A DNA stretch of 6,088 nt from Chloroflexota bacterium (GTDB taxonomy: Bacteria; Chloroflexota; Dehalococcoidia; Tepidiformales; Tepidiformaceae): assembly GCA_963169135.1 (NCBI GenBank), contig CAUJEQ010000084.1:1-6088 (forward strand). The letters run 5' to 3'. Of the stretch, positions 1 to 5,079 are shown one piece after another. The position numbers were made by a program, and so were the translations under genes. Position 1 is the first letter of the stretch; every line of letters begins with the position of its first letter. A model generated the notes under the pieces. It was not told where the DNA came from, did not search any database, and saw only the letters and a program-made list of their open reading frames with translations.

Positions 1-809
1 CGGCCTCGCCGCCCCCGCTCGCGCCCGGTGAGCCGGTCGTCCTCCCCTTCCGCCGCCGGACCGCGGACAAGGCGCCGTACCAGTGGAGCGCCGCCCCGGG
101 GGACGCGACAGAGTTCGAAACGCCGCTCTTCGAGACCGCCGAGCCGCTCGCCGATGCGGGGGCTGCCATCCCGGGCCTTCCGCTCTGGGAACCGGACGAC
201 GACCCCCCGTACGCCGACGCCTTCCCGCCCCCGGCCGCCAGCTCGCCCGAAGCGCGCTTCTCGGTCATCGCCGCGGAGGCCGCCGCCGAGGGCCAGGTGC
301 TCACCATGGAGGTGCGCATCAGCGCTTCCGAAGCCGCCCGTGCGGTCCACGTGCTCGCCCGCGAGTGGCGCGAGTTGACGCCCGCGCCCATCGTCGAAGA
401 CCTGGTCCTGCGCGCCTTCGCGAGGGCTCTCGCCGAAGCCGGTTTCGAAGCCAGCCCCGCGGGCCTCACGCTTGTGACGCCCGCTTCGGACCATGCCGTT
501 GCCATCGCCAACGCCGGAGCGCGCGGCTTTCGCGATGCAGTCCATGCGCGCGCAGACGGGGGCGACGAGCCCACCGGCCGCGCCGCATGGACGCTCGTCT
601 CGTTCCGGGACTGTGGCATCCGCGCCGCCGAACCCGCACTCGCTCACGGCCACACCATGGCGGCCGCCCTGGGCGCCGTCGACGAAACATCCGCCATGAG
701 CGTTACCATGGCCTTCGAAAGCTCCCGCCTCGGCCAGGGCGAGGCCGCCCGCCTCCTGGCGCGCGTGCGCACACTGGTCGAAGAGCCCTACGGGCTGCTG
801 TCATCATGA
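1..809 (+). CDS. 2-oxo-acid dehydrogenase E2-like protein (C-terminal part, degenerate catalytic motif)
   Basis: The reading frame is open from the window edge (first full codon at base 3) to TGA 807-809, giving 268 visible residues of a longer protein. Residues 1 to about 90 form a Pro/Ala/Asp-rich linker, as between E2 domains. Residues from about 95 onward follow the E2 acyltransferase layout: a first strand (VLTMEVRIS), a helix, then VEDLVLRAFARALAEAGFEA matching the family's ...AxAxALxxxPxxNA region, ALGAV matching the conserved xxVGAV, and a C-terminal helix EAARLLARVRTLVEEPYGLL typical of E2 ends. In E2 enzymes this domain transfers acyl groups from lipoyl-lysine to CoA using the His and Asp of a DHRxxDG motif. 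Here that segment reads ESSRLGQG (residues 239-246), with no His and no Asp; the family's FTISNLG segment is also altered (WTLVSFRDCG). The lipoyl and subunit-binding domains, if present, lie upstream and no binding domain is visible. It could be a non-catalytic, E3-binding-protein-like subunit or a diverged paralogue. Overlap with lipB supports a lipoate context. The family assignment is from pattern memory only. Confidence 0.7.
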   Translation, partial: ASPPPLAPGEPVVLPFRRRTADKAPYQWSAAPGDATEFETPLFETAEPLADAGAAIPGLPLWEPDDDPPYADAFPPPAASSPEARFSVIAAEAAAEGQVLTMEVRISASEAARAVHVLAREWRELTPAPIVEDLVLRAFARALAEAGFEASPAGLTLVTPASDHAVAIANAGARGFRDAVHARADGGDEPTGRAAWTLVSFRDCGIRAAEPALAHGHTMAAALGAVDETSAMSVTMAFESSRLGQGEAARLLARVRTLVEEPYGLLSS

Positions 810-819
810 GGACCACCGG

Positions 820-824
820 GGAGG
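820..824 (+). promoter_or_regulatory. Ribosome binding site deciding the lipB start
   Basis: GGAGG lies inside a GGGGAGGG run, 5 bases before GTG 830. It is the only good Shine-Dalgarno match near the lipB start and lies downstream of the alternative ATG at 806, so it argues for initiation at 830 rather than at the ATGA overlap. Confidence 0.6.
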
Positions 825-829
825 GACAC

Positions 830-1534
830 GTGGACGGCGAGTCGCCGCGGAGTGTCGCGGTCTACGAACTCGGTACCACCAGCTACAGCGAGGCGCACCG
901 GCTGCAGCAGCGCCTCCAGGCGCAGCGGCGCGAAGGAGCCGGTGCCGATACCCTCCTGCTCACCGAACACCGCCCCGTCTTCACGCTCGGCCGCAGCCAC
1001 CCCACCCCCAACCTTCGCGTCAGCGAGGACATGGTCCGCCAGTACGGCATCGAAATCGTCCAGACCGAACGCGGCGGCGACATCACCTACCACGGCCCCG
1101 GGCAGCTCGTCGTCTACGGCATCATCGACCTCAAGAGCTGGGGGATGGGAGTCCTCGACTACCTGACCGGTCTGGAGGACACCGTCATGGGGGTCCTGGC
1201 CGATTGGGGGCTCCGTGGCGAACGGTCCGCCCTCGGGCGCGGCGTCTGGGTGGGCGAAGGCAAGATCGCCTCCGCCGGGCTCAACGTTCGCCGCGGGGTG
1301 ACCATGCACGGCATCGCCCTGAACATCGACCCCGATATGAGCCACTTCGAACTCATCAACCCATGCGGCATGCCCGATGTCGAAATGACCAGCATGGCCG
1401 CCGAAGCCGGAAAGCAGGTGGCGTTCGCGGAAGTCGCCGAGGCGTTCATGTTCCACTTCGCCCGCATTTTCGAATGCGCGGCCACGCCCGTGCCCATTCC
1501 CGGCGGCGATAGGACCGGCGACCAATCGCGCTGA
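830..1534 (+). CDS. lipB: Octanoyltransferase LipB (lipoyl(octanoyl) transferase)
   Basis: LipB moves octanoate from octanoyl-ACP to the target lysine of lipoyl domains (E2 subunits, GcvH) in the cytoplasm, the first step of endogenous lipoate synthesis before LipA adds sulfur. The family signature RGGDITYHGPGQLVVY is intact (residues 81-96 from the GTG start). The catalytic pair is present: Lys145 in GKIASAGLNV and Cys179 in INPCGMPDVEMTSM, each in the expected context, and GVTMHGIALN lies between them. The 234 residues are normal for the family. The start is uncertain. ATG 806 overlaps the E2-like stop as ATGA and gives 242 residues but has no clear ribosome binding site. GTG 830 has GGAGG at 820-824 with a 5-base spacer, and the conserved domain (AVYELG...) begins after both, so GTG 830 is preferred. 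Either way the gene is coupled to the E2-like gene upstream, whose pathway it serves. No lipA is visible. Confidence 0.95.
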   Translation: MDGESPRSVAVYELGTTSYSEAHRLQQRLQAQRREGAGADTLLLTEHRPVFTLGRSHPTPNLRVSEDMVRQYGIEIVQTERGGDITYHGPGQLVVYGIIDLKSWGMGVLDYLTGLEDTVMGVLADWGLRGERSALGRGVWVGEGKIASAGLNVRRGVTMHGIALNIDPDMSHFELINPCGMPDVEMTSMAAEAGKQVAFAEVAEAFMFHFARIFECAATPVPIPGGDRTGDQSR

Positions 1535-1588
1535 GCGTGAAGGAAGTAACAGAACCGCGCCCGGCATTCACGCATGCTGGTGAACGAG

Positions 1589-1656
1589 ACGGCCGGGGTA
1601 GCGGTGCTGGTCACCGGTTCTACCCCCTCACGGAACTTTTACCCTGCCCCGGCCGT
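1589..1656. repeat. 10-bp perfect inverted repeat enclosing the hairpin
   Basis: ACGGCCGGGG at 1589-1598 is exactly complementary to CCCCGGCCGT at 1647-1656, with 48 bases between. Its GGGG (1595-1598) is also used by the local hairpin 1595-1626, so the outermost pairs of the two structures compete while the inner CGGTG/CACCG stem can form in either. Its role is unknown. Confidence 0.5.
1595..1626 (+). terminator. Bulged hairpin downstream of lipB, possible terminator
   Basis: GGGGTAG (1595-1601) plus CGGTG (1602-1606) pair with CACCG (1612-1616) and CTACCCC (1620-1626), giving 12 base pairs with a 5-base loop and a 3-base bulge (GTT). A short T run (CTTTT) follows about 10 bases later, too far and too short for a classical intrinsic terminator. 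It sits 60 bases past the lipB stop in a convergent gap, so termination is the simplest role. An attenuator-like or processing structure is also possible. Confidence 0.35.
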
Positions 1657-1688
1657 TGAACTGAATACACCATCCCGGAGTATTCGCT

Positions 1689-1763
1689 GTGGCCCAGATT
1701 TTCAGCACCGCCGCCCTCTTCACCACCCTCTATGCGGCGGTGCTCCTCATGAAGCTCGGCTGA
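1689..1763 (+). CDS. Possible 24-residue single-helix membrane microprotein
   Basis: GTG 1689 opens a 24-codon frame ending at TGA 1761-1763. GGAG at 1677-1680 stands 8 bases before the start, a good ribosome binding site. The product reads MAQIFSTAALFTTLYAAVLL followed by MKLG: one uninterrupted hydrophobic segment (about residues 4-21) with a single Lys near the C-terminus, as in small bitopic membrane proteins. 22 of the 24 sense codons end in G or C, as in the neighbouring genes. The family is not recognised. Against it: the frame is very short and contains an 11-bp perfect inverted repeat (1704-1714 with 1734-1744), so the sequence could instead be kept for an RNA structure in this convergent gap. 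No convincing promoter was found just upstream, so it would depend on read-through from lipB. Confidence 0.35.
   Translation: MAQIFSTAALFTTLYAAVLLMKLG
1704..1744. repeat. 11-bp perfect inverted repeat in the lipB-yebC gap
   Basis: AGCACCGCCGC at 1704-1714 is the exact reverse complement of GCGGCGGTGCT at 1734-1744, around a 19-base loop. No T tract follows in either direction, so it is not a classical intrinsic terminator, although it lies just past the yebC stop on the - strand and could stop or stabilise that transcript. It overlaps the possible microprotein frame. Confidence 0.5.
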
Positions 1764-1776
1764 TCGCATCCCCCGC

Positions 1777-2526
1777 CTATCCCGTGTAGTTCGCCAGGGC
1801 CTCGTCGGTGAAGTCGGCGTTCGAATACACGCGCTGCACGTCTTCCAGGTCTTCCAGCGCTTCGATCAGACGAAGCGCCTGGTGGGCGGCCTTTTCCTCC
1901 AGCTCCACGACCACCTTTGGAACCATCGCAAAGTCCGCGTTCTCCACTTCGAGCCCGGCGGACTCGAGCGCCTTGCGTACCGTTTCCAGGCTCGACGGGT
2001 CGGTCCGCACTTCCACCACATCGCCCTGGACCTCGACATCTTCCGCCCCCGCGTCGATAGCCTGGAGTGCGAGCTCTTCCGCGTCGCTCGCATTGACCGG
2101 CACCGTGATGAGCCCTTTCGCCTCGAACTGCCAGCCGACGGAGCCGGTCTCGCCGAGGCTGCCCCCGGCGCGGCTGAACTGGTGGCGAATCTCCGACACC
2201 GTGCGGTTGCGGTTGTCGGTCAGGGTCGCGACCAGGATTGCGGTGCCACCCGGGCCGTAGCCCTCGTAAGTAATCTCATCGAGGTTGTCTTCGCCGCCGG
2301 CCCCGGTGGCCTTGGCGATCGCCCGCTCGATGTTGTCGTTGGGCATGTTGGCGGCCTTGGCGCGCTGCACGGCGAGGCGCAGCTTGAAGTTCATCGCCGG
2401 ATCGCCGCCGCCCTGCTTGGCGGCCTGCATGATCTCGCGCGCCAGCTTGGTGAACAGCGCGCCGCGTTTCTGGTCGTTCGCGCCCTTCGCGCGCTTGATC
2501 GTCGCCCATTTGGAATGGCCGGACAT
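1777..2526 (-). CDS. yebC: YebC/PmpR family protein (probable transcriptional or translational regulator)
   Basis: The 249-residue product is complete and of standard family length. It opens with the signature MSGHSKWATIKRAKG, followed by KRGALFTKLAREIMQAAKQG, then NMPNDNIERAIAKATG and EGYGPGGTAILV, all highly conserved in YebC/TACO1 proteins. The C-terminal part (AEDVEVQGDVVEVRTDP..., ALEDLEDVQRVYSNADF) also matches. Members were named as DNA-binding regulators (PmpR). More recent work on YebC proteins and mitochondrial TACO1 points to helping ribosomes translate difficult stretches such as polyproline, so the name regulator is provisional. The start is ATG at 2524-2526, with GGAG upstream and a 7-base spacer. 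It is the only gene here with a clear ATG start. In many bacteria yebC lies near ruvC; no ruv gene is visible. It is the last of four co-oriented genes but probably has its own promoter at 2567-2595. Confidence 0.96.
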   Translation of the reverse strand: MSGHSKWATIKRAKGANDQKRGALFTKLAREIMQAAKQGGGDPAMNFKLRLAVQRAKAANMPNDNIERAIAKATGAGGEDNLDEITYEGYGPGGTAILVATLTDNRNRTVSEIRHQFSRAGGSLGETGSVGWQFEAKGLITVPVNASDAEELALQAIDAGAEDVEVQGDVVEVRTDPSSLETVRKALESAGLEVENADFAMVPKVVVELEEKAAHQALRLIEALEDLEDVQRVYSNADFTDEALANYTG

Positions 2527-2566
2527 AGGTCATCTCCGGTTCGAACAGGATGTCAGGTGTAGCCCG

Positions 2567-2595
2567 AGTGTAAACCGCCGCCCGGCAGGTGTCAG
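2567..2595 (-). promoter_or_regulatory. Candidate sigma-70-type promoter for yebC
   Basis: Read on the - strand: CTGACA (2595-2590, 5 of 6 to the -35 consensus), a 17-base spacer, then TACACT (2572-2567, 4 of 6 to the -10 consensus). A start near 2560 would give a leader of about 34 bases carrying the GGAG ribosome binding site. The -35 overlaps the stop codon of the upstream gene (2592-2594). A second CTGACA lies at 2556-2551. This is a motif match only. Confidence 0.5.
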
Positions 2596-3254
2596 GATCT
2601 TCCCACGCCGGCTCCGCAAGACGGGTGTACTGCGGGGCGATAGCCCGCCCGGAAAGCTTCCACGACCGAGGGCGGTGTGAGCAACGTCACTTCCGCGCCG
2701 GCGAACCGGATCGCGGCGCCAGTCGCCCTTTCATAGCCCGCGAACGACCAGCGCCAGAGCGCCCCGCCCCAGACCAGCAGCGCGGCTCCCGGCTCTGCGT
2801 CAAGTGTCACGAACGCGCCATCGGGCAGCCCGCCAAGCACGGCCCGGGCGTTGAGCTGGCGCCAGGTCGCCGCGTCTACGCGTTCGGCGTGGAGTGCACG
2901 GTCGAGCACGTTGATCGATTCCAGCGCCACTCCGGGCTGGTTCGCCTCGGTCCAGGCCTGCGCGAAGCGGCGAGCATCCTCCCGGCGGCAAAGCATGCAG
3001 GGCCGGTGACCCGCGGCGAACGCCACGGCCTCGTCCAGGAAGAACAGTTCGGTGTACTGCCCGGGCTGCATCACTTCCCGGTGCCAGCCCTTGTAGTCCA
3101 ACCGGCATGCGATCCATCGGGCATTCACCCACGGCCGGCCGGTCAGCTTCTGGTCGACCGTATGCATGCAGCCGCCGCGGTTGCCCATGAGCATCCCATG
3201 CTCGGGTGTGGCGTGGATGCGGCCGAAAGGATCGATGCGGTTCTGGAGTGTCAC
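2592..3254 (-). CDS. Conserved hypothetical protein with Ada-like CxxC motif
   Basis: This is a 220-residue soluble protein with no signal peptide or membrane segment. It opens MTLQNRIDPFGRIHA, then LMGNRGG, WIACRLDYKGW, and the striking LFFLDEAVAFAAGHRPCMLC with RRED following (residues 70-93). The last segment resembles the zinc-binding half of the Ada N-terminal domain (aAGxRPCxxC), so C86 and C89, perhaps with C50, C29 or H83, may bind a metal. The resemblance is by eye, and the paired N-terminal Ada cysteines and the Ada DNA-binding domains are absent. I recall similar uncharacterised proteins in other bacteria but know no function. The start is GTG 3252-3254, two bases after the stop of the MarC-family gene and with no real ribosome binding site, which suggests translation by reinitiation. 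It ends at TGA 2592-2594 inside the candidate yebC promoter. Confidence 0.8.
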   Translation of the reverse strand: MTLQNRIDPFGRIHATPEHGMLMGNRGGCMHTVDQKLTGRPWVNARWIACRLDYKGWHREVMQPGQYTELFFLDEAVAFAAGHRPCMLCRREDARRFAQAWTEANQPGVALESINVLDRALHAERVDAATWRQLNARAVLGGLPDGAFVTLDAEPGAALLVWGGALWRWSFAGYERATGAAIRFAGAEVTLLTPPSVVEAFRAGYRPAVHPSCGAGVGRS

Positions 3255-3256
3255 GG

Positions 3257-3808
3257 TCAGACGGCCCGCACGCCATCGACGATCATCGCGCCAGCAAAGG
3301 CGATGAGGAGCAGGCCGCTCATCCTCGTGATGGCATCCGCCGCCGCATTGAAGCGTCCAAGCCGGGCGGTGATAGCGACGGCCGCCAACACGACCACTGC
3401 GAGCGCCGCACCAACCGCCATGCCTGTGTCACCATCAGCGCTGTGGCTCAAGAGTGCCGCGACCCCTGCCGGCGTAACGAGGATGGGCAGCGCGAGGGGA
3501 AACAGGGCCCCCGCGCGGGCATCGAGCTCGCCGGAATACCCGGCAGTTCCCATCCAGATGGCGAACGCCCCGCCAACGGCCATCACCAGTCCGGCCGAGA
3601 CACGAAACGTCTCGGGCTCAATGTCTATGGCATCGAGCAGCCGGCCGGCTCCGAGGCCACCAATCGCGTAGATCGCCATGGCAACACCCGCCGCGGCCAT
3701 CACCGAGCGGGGTGGGATGTGCAGGCCGGGCCTGCCGGCTGCAACGGCCGCCGCGGCCGGACTGATTGCCACAAACAGCGTGGCTGCAATACGCATGAAA
3801 TCGGTCAC
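3257..3808 (-). CDS. MarC family integral membrane protein
   Basis: This is a 183-residue, very hydrophobic protein with about six membrane helices (roughly residues 6-24, 36-57, 68-88, 100-120, 129-147, 160-181). Family features: ATLFVAISPAAA near the N-terminus (the LFxxxxP segment), FRVSAGLVMAVGGAFAIW (FRxxxGxxL), FPLALPILVTPAGVAALLS (FPLAxPLLxGPG-like), and a C-terminal TRMSGLLLIAFAGAMIVDG (RxxGLLLaxiAxxxixdG). It is slightly shorter than the usual 200-215 residues. MarC proteins were once linked to multiple antibiotic resistance, a link later disputed; their substrate is unknown. In this copy the GPG of the fourth helix reads TPAG. The GTG start (3806-3808) overlaps the previous gene's TGA as GTGA, so the two are translationally coupled; a later ATG at codon 5 is an alternative. 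Confidence 0.85.
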   Translation of the reverse strand: MTDFMRIAATLFVAISPAAAAVAAGRPGLHIPPRSVMAAAGVAMAIYAIGGLGAGRLLDAIDIEPETFRVSAGLVMAVGGAFAIWMGTAGYSGELDARAGALFPLALPILVTPAGVAALLSHSADGDTGMAVGAALAVVVLAAVAITARLGRFNAAADAITRMSGLLLIAFAGAMIVDGVRAV

Positions 3809-4983
3809 TCGGGCTTCACCCCCTGGATAATCGGTGCGGAATAGAGCAGCCCGGAAAGCGCGTGCTGCTGGTCGTCCATGCGCGTAATCCCTTCGGTGAA
3901 CCAGGCGCCTTCAACGTGCGCCGGGTCCTCGAACTTCGCGGCCTCAGGCGCCGCGTACTGGCGGTCCGCCAGCATCCCGGCGGCGCAGGCGACGCGTTCG
4001 GCGATCTTGCCCTCCAGGTCAGCCAGCCGCGGGTCGACGATGGCAACGCGATGGAGCGACGCGAGGCCCTCGACCCAGGTGCCCATGCCGGCCGCGCGCG
4101 CCTGCCTGCCGTGGATCAGCTTCGACAACCGGTTGTCCCGGCGTTGCGATTCGACTCGCACCAGCAGTCCGAACCGCTCCGCCAGGCGCCGGGCGTACTC
4201 CACCTGGTGCTCTTCGAGCGGCCACGTCGCCATCTCGCCCAGGCCGTAGGCCGCCCACTGGTCGGCCCACGGCGGGTACTTCTGTTGTTCGACATCATCG
4301 CGATACAGCGCCAGGTAGTCGGCCGTGAGCCGCGCGGGCCGGTCCCACCCCTCCGCCGGGAACGCGCGGTGCATCAGCGTGAGCGCCCAGAACGCCTCTC
4401 CGGTCGCGTACTTCGAACGCTCGCCGGGGATCGGCTCGTTTGCCGCCGGATTCCACCGGTTGAGGAACGCGCCGTCTGGCAGCTGCAGTGCCAGCAAGCC
4501 ACGCGCCAGGCTCCTCGCCAGCTCGTCGTACTGCGTATCGCCGGTGGCGAAACGCCGCTGCATCACGCCAGCGAGCATCAGCGCGCTCGATCCGAGCTGG
4601 ACGCCGCCATCGGCAGGATTCTGCAACGCCACCCAGCCGTTATTTCGATAGAGATTGCGATTCATCCAGCCCAGGCCACGATCCGCGGCCGGCAACACGC
4701 TGAGGTCGCGACCGGCAGCCAGCTGAAAGAGGGACATGGTGACCCCGGCGTGTCGCACGACGTTGTAGCCGCCAAGGTCGGCGTTGTCTTCGAGCCGGTA
4801 CTCGTAGACGTAGGTGCCGTCCGCGCGCTGGTTGTTCTCGATCCATGTGGCTGCCAGGCGGGCGGCCGCGAGAGCGCCCTCCGGGTCGATTGCAGGGCAG
4901 AACTGGGGGGCCATGAAGGTCCCCCGCAGGAGCGCGGCTGCCACAAGCCACACGGCCACCGTCAACAACAGCGGGCGTCGCAC
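3805..4983 (-). CDS. Membrane-anchored or secreted protein, probable alpha/alpha-toroid fold
   Basis: The product has 392 residues. Residues 1-20 (MRRPLLLTVAVWLVAAALLR) are a positively charged start plus a hydrophobic stretch: a signal peptide or N-terminal anchor, so the rest should lie outside the cytoplasm. The remainder is helical, with repeated small-residue and aromatic motifs at helix ends: ATWIENNQRADGTYVYEY (44-61), GGYNVVRHAGVTMSLFQLA (71-89), GGVQLGSSALMLAGVMQR (126-143), LLALQLPDGAF (163-173), KYATGEAFWALTLMHRAF (191-208), PPWADQWAAYGLGEM (237-251), GTWVEGLASLHRV (301-313). This pattern of L-x-x-Q-x-x-D-G and G-x-A-x-x-A-L is typical of alpha/alpha barrels (six-hairpin glycosidase-like, epimerase or terpene-cyclase-like proteins). 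No decisive catalytic motif was recognised, though acidic and aromatic residues are plentiful (E60, E64, D66, E196, D241, E305, E364, D370, D371). It heads the operon with the MarC-family gene. The GTG start lacks a ribosome binding site. Confidence 0.8.
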   Translation of the reverse strand: MRRPLLLTVAVWLVAAALLRGTFMAPQFCPAIDPEGALAAARLAATWIENNQRADGTYVYEYRLEDNADLGGYNVVRHAGVTMSLFQLAAGRDLSVLPAADRGLGWMNRNLYRNNGWVALQNPADGGVQLGSSALMLAGVMQRRFATGDTQYDELARSLARGLLALQLPDGAFLNRWNPAANEPIPGERSKYATGEAFWALTLMHRAFPAEGWDRPARLTADYLALYRDDVEQQKYPPWADQWAAYGLGEMATWPLEEHQVEYARRLAERFGLLVRVESQRRDNRLSKLIHGRQARAAGMGTWVEGLASLHRVAIVDPRLADLEGKIAERVACAAGMLADRQYAAPEAAKFEDPAHVEGAWFTEGITRMDDQQHALSGLLYSAPIIQGVKPE

Positions 4984-4990
4984 GGGCGGA

Positions 4991-4996
4991 AGAATA
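4991..4996 (-). promoter_or_regulatory. Candidate -10 element for a leaderless transcript of the toroid-like gene
   Basis: On the - strand TATTCT (4 of 6 to TATAAT, and fitting TANNNT) ends exactly 7 bases before the GTG start at 4983-4981. No Shine-Dalgarno sequence precedes that GTG (the seven bases are TCCGCCC). A start at or next to the G of GTG would make a leaderless mRNA, as is common in Actinobacteria and Deinococcus. No good -35 is present. Confidence 0.35.
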
Positions 4997-5034
4997 GCCG
5001 AAACGCCGCTTTCGCGATTTACCGCCAGTTACCC

Positions 5035-5052
5035 CCATGTACGGCAACATGG
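5035..5052. promoter_or_regulatory. Small dyad in the divergent promoter region, possible operator
   Basis: CCATGT (5035-5040) and ACATGG (5047-5052) are perfect inverted half-sites separated by 6 bases, lying 28 bases before the yceI-type start in the 96-base gap between two divergent genes. A dimeric regulator could bind there. The half-sites are short, so chance is a real alternative. Confidence 0.25.
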
Positions 5053-5079
5053 CTGGCAGACGGTGCCCTGGAGAATTGT

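Noticed and set aside
83..805. Open + strand frame continuing upstream from lipB through the E2-like region (a possible 483-residue fusion)
   Set aside because: Its translation is Arg/Pro/Gly-rich with no family features, and it is out of frame with the clearly E2-like protein. It is a by-product of high GC.
788..1567. 259-codon - strand frame antisense to lipB
   Set aside because: It mirrors lipB codon structure. LipB has its full signature and catalytic residues.
1574..1789. 71-codon + strand ATG frame in the lipB-yebC gap
   Set aside because: Poor codon-position bias, no ribosome binding site, runs into yebC, and is in a different frame from the better-supported microprotein candidate.
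1882..2562. 226-codon + strand frame antisense to yebC
   Set aside because: yebC is certain on the other strand. The antisense frame has no recognisable features.
2589..3671. 360-codon + strand frame
   Set aside because: It is antisense to the CxxC protein and MarC-family genes, both of which have family features and coupled starts. The translation shows no domain.
3862..5079. Long + strand frame joining the antisense of the toroid-like gene to the YceI protein
   Set aside because: The real YceI start has a ribosome binding site and a membrane helix at 5080. The upstream part is antisense to a better-supported gene and has random-looking composition.
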